DNA from: Methylotenera_A sp031369365
Lineage (GTDB): Bacteria; Pseudomonadota; Gammaproteobacteria; Burkholderiales; Methylophilaceae
Length of the DNA stretch: 6,262 nt
Assembly: GCA_031369365.1 (NCBI GenBank)
Contig: JANMOP010000044.1
Span: 1-6,262, forward strand
Direction of reading: 5' to 3'
Below the pieces are notes generated by a model, which was not told the DNA's origin, searched no databases, and saw only the letters and a program-made list of their open reading frames with translations. Position numbers and translations under genes: made by a program. The stretch's first letter is position 1. Each line of letters opens with the position of its first letter. Positions 5,875 through 6,262 of this stretch are shown here, piece after piece.

Positions 5875-6262
5875 TATTTAACTCCTGCCAAGCAAGTTTT
5901 AAGTGCTTGTAGCCCGCGCCTAATCCAAGTTTTTATGGTGCCAAGCGGCTGTGCTAAATGTTCGGCTAGTTGCTCGTGTGCCAAACCATGAAAGTAACTT
6001 AAAGCAATGGCTTGCCGTTGCAGCGGCGCCAAGTGGCTCATGCAATTGATCAAAGCTTTAGATTCACTTCTTTCGGTAGCACGCTCTAATGGGCCAAGAT
6101 CATCTGAGGCCCAATCATCAAAGCTTTGATCATCTGAAAGTGAGGATTCTTTTGGCATGGCGCGTAGTAAATCAAAGCATTTATTACGTACAATAGTGGT
6201 CATCCATGTCATCACCCCCGCTTTTTCGGGCCGATAGTTTTGCGCATGATGCCAAATGTTCA
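5874..6262 (-). CDS. ECF RNA polymerase sigma factor, N-terminus cut by window edge
   Basis: C-terminal 128 residues of an ECF sigma factor. The frame stays open to the right edge: the segment NIWHHAQNYRPEKAG before the internal GTG at 6215 is region 2 sequence, so that GTG is not the real start. Region 2.3-2.4 follows (MTWMTTIVRNKCFDLLR, residues 17-33), then an acidic linker (about 38-66), then region 4 (about 70-124) with the helix-turn-helix LAHEQLAEHLAQPLGTIKTW (93-112), which contacts the -35 element. Full-length relatives have about 170-200 residues, so roughly 50-70 are missing. The gene overlaps the RskA-type anti-sigma, placing it in the SigK/RskA-like class. It probably controls its own operon and the lipid genes below; its promoter lies outside the window, so the recognised motif cannot be read here. 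Confidence 0.95.
   Translation of the reverse strand, partial: NIWHHAQNYRPEKAGVMTWMTTIVRNKCFDLLRAMPKESSLSDDQSFDDWASDDLGPLERATERSESKALINCMSHLAPLQRQAIALSYFHGLAHEQLAEHLAQPLGTIKTWIRRGLQALKTCLAGVK
5882..5886 (-). promoter_or_regulatory. Ribosome binding site of the anti-sigma gene
   Basis: AGGAG on the minus strand, 7 bases before the ATG at 5874 and inside the last codons of the sigma gene. With the TAATG overlap it supports coupled, roughly stoichiometric production of sigma and anti-sigma. Confidence 0.8.

Larger units (their letters stand above)
1..6262 (-). other. Putative sigma-controlled lipid-modification operon, both ends outside the window
   Basis: Nine minus-strand genes follow each other with spacings of -1, 58, 12, -1, -4, about 125, 54 and 15 bases, and no clear intrinsic terminator between them. 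The tight block from methyltransferase to exported protein is probably translationally coupled. The two larger gaps hold repeats rather than recognisable promoters. A single transcript is inferred; internal promoters at 5121-5178 or 2034-2152 are not excluded. Confidence 0.6.

Overview
The window is one uninterrupted minus-strand gene train: nine co-directional genes with gaps from -4 to about 125 bases, read from right (6262) to left (1). Both ends are cut: the ECF sigma factor lacks its N-terminus and the FAD oxidoreductase lacks its C-terminus. GC content looks moderate to low. The genes have proteobacterial character, and a GC-rich ATTCCC(N8)GGGAAT palindrome pair (REP/dRS3-like) resembles those common in Betaproteobacteria. 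I would guess a betaproteobacterium such as a Methylophilaceae/Nitrosomonadales member, with low to moderate confidence.

In transcription order: (1) an ECF sigma factor, 5' end missing; (2) an RskA-type membrane-spanning anti-sigma factor, overlapping it by one base (TAATG); (3) a Cfa-superfamily SAM methyltransferase whose sequence looks more like plant coclaurine N-methyltransferase than E. coli Cfa; (4) a DUF2878 membrane protein; (5) a DUF1295 membrane protein, overlapping by one base; (6) an exported DUF6134/DUF3108-like protein starting with GTG inside the end of gene 5; (7) a Blc-type lipocalin lipoprotein, separated from gene 6 by a REPIN; (8) a membrane acyl desaturase with three histidine boxes; (9) a FAD-dependent amine-oxidase-like protein, cut by the window edge.

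Together this is a variant of the conserved sigma-controlled lipid-modification cluster (FAD oxidoreductase, DUF1365, Cfa-like methyltransferase, DUF2878, DUF1295, lipocalin) that in many Proteobacteria is linked to an RpoE-ChrR pair and membrane or photo-oxidative stress. Here the anti-sigma factor is RskA-like rather than zinc-binding ChrR-like, and a front-end desaturase has joined the cluster. The inferred logic is that an envelope signal releases the sigma factor; the desaturase introduces or supplies a double bond; the methyltransferase and FAD enzyme modify the acyl chain (possibly toward methylated, diunsaturated or furan-type fatty acids); the membrane proteins assist; and the exported protein and lipocalin handle the product in the periplasm or outer membrane. 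The product is not known from sequence alone.

Non-coding content is small: a 75-base REPIN at 2044-2118, a 17-base tandem repeat across the lipocalin stop codon, and a 15-base direct repeat across the anti-sigma stop codon. There is no RNA gene, CRISPR array, insertion sequence or convincing terminator, and no gene-free stretch over 300 bases.
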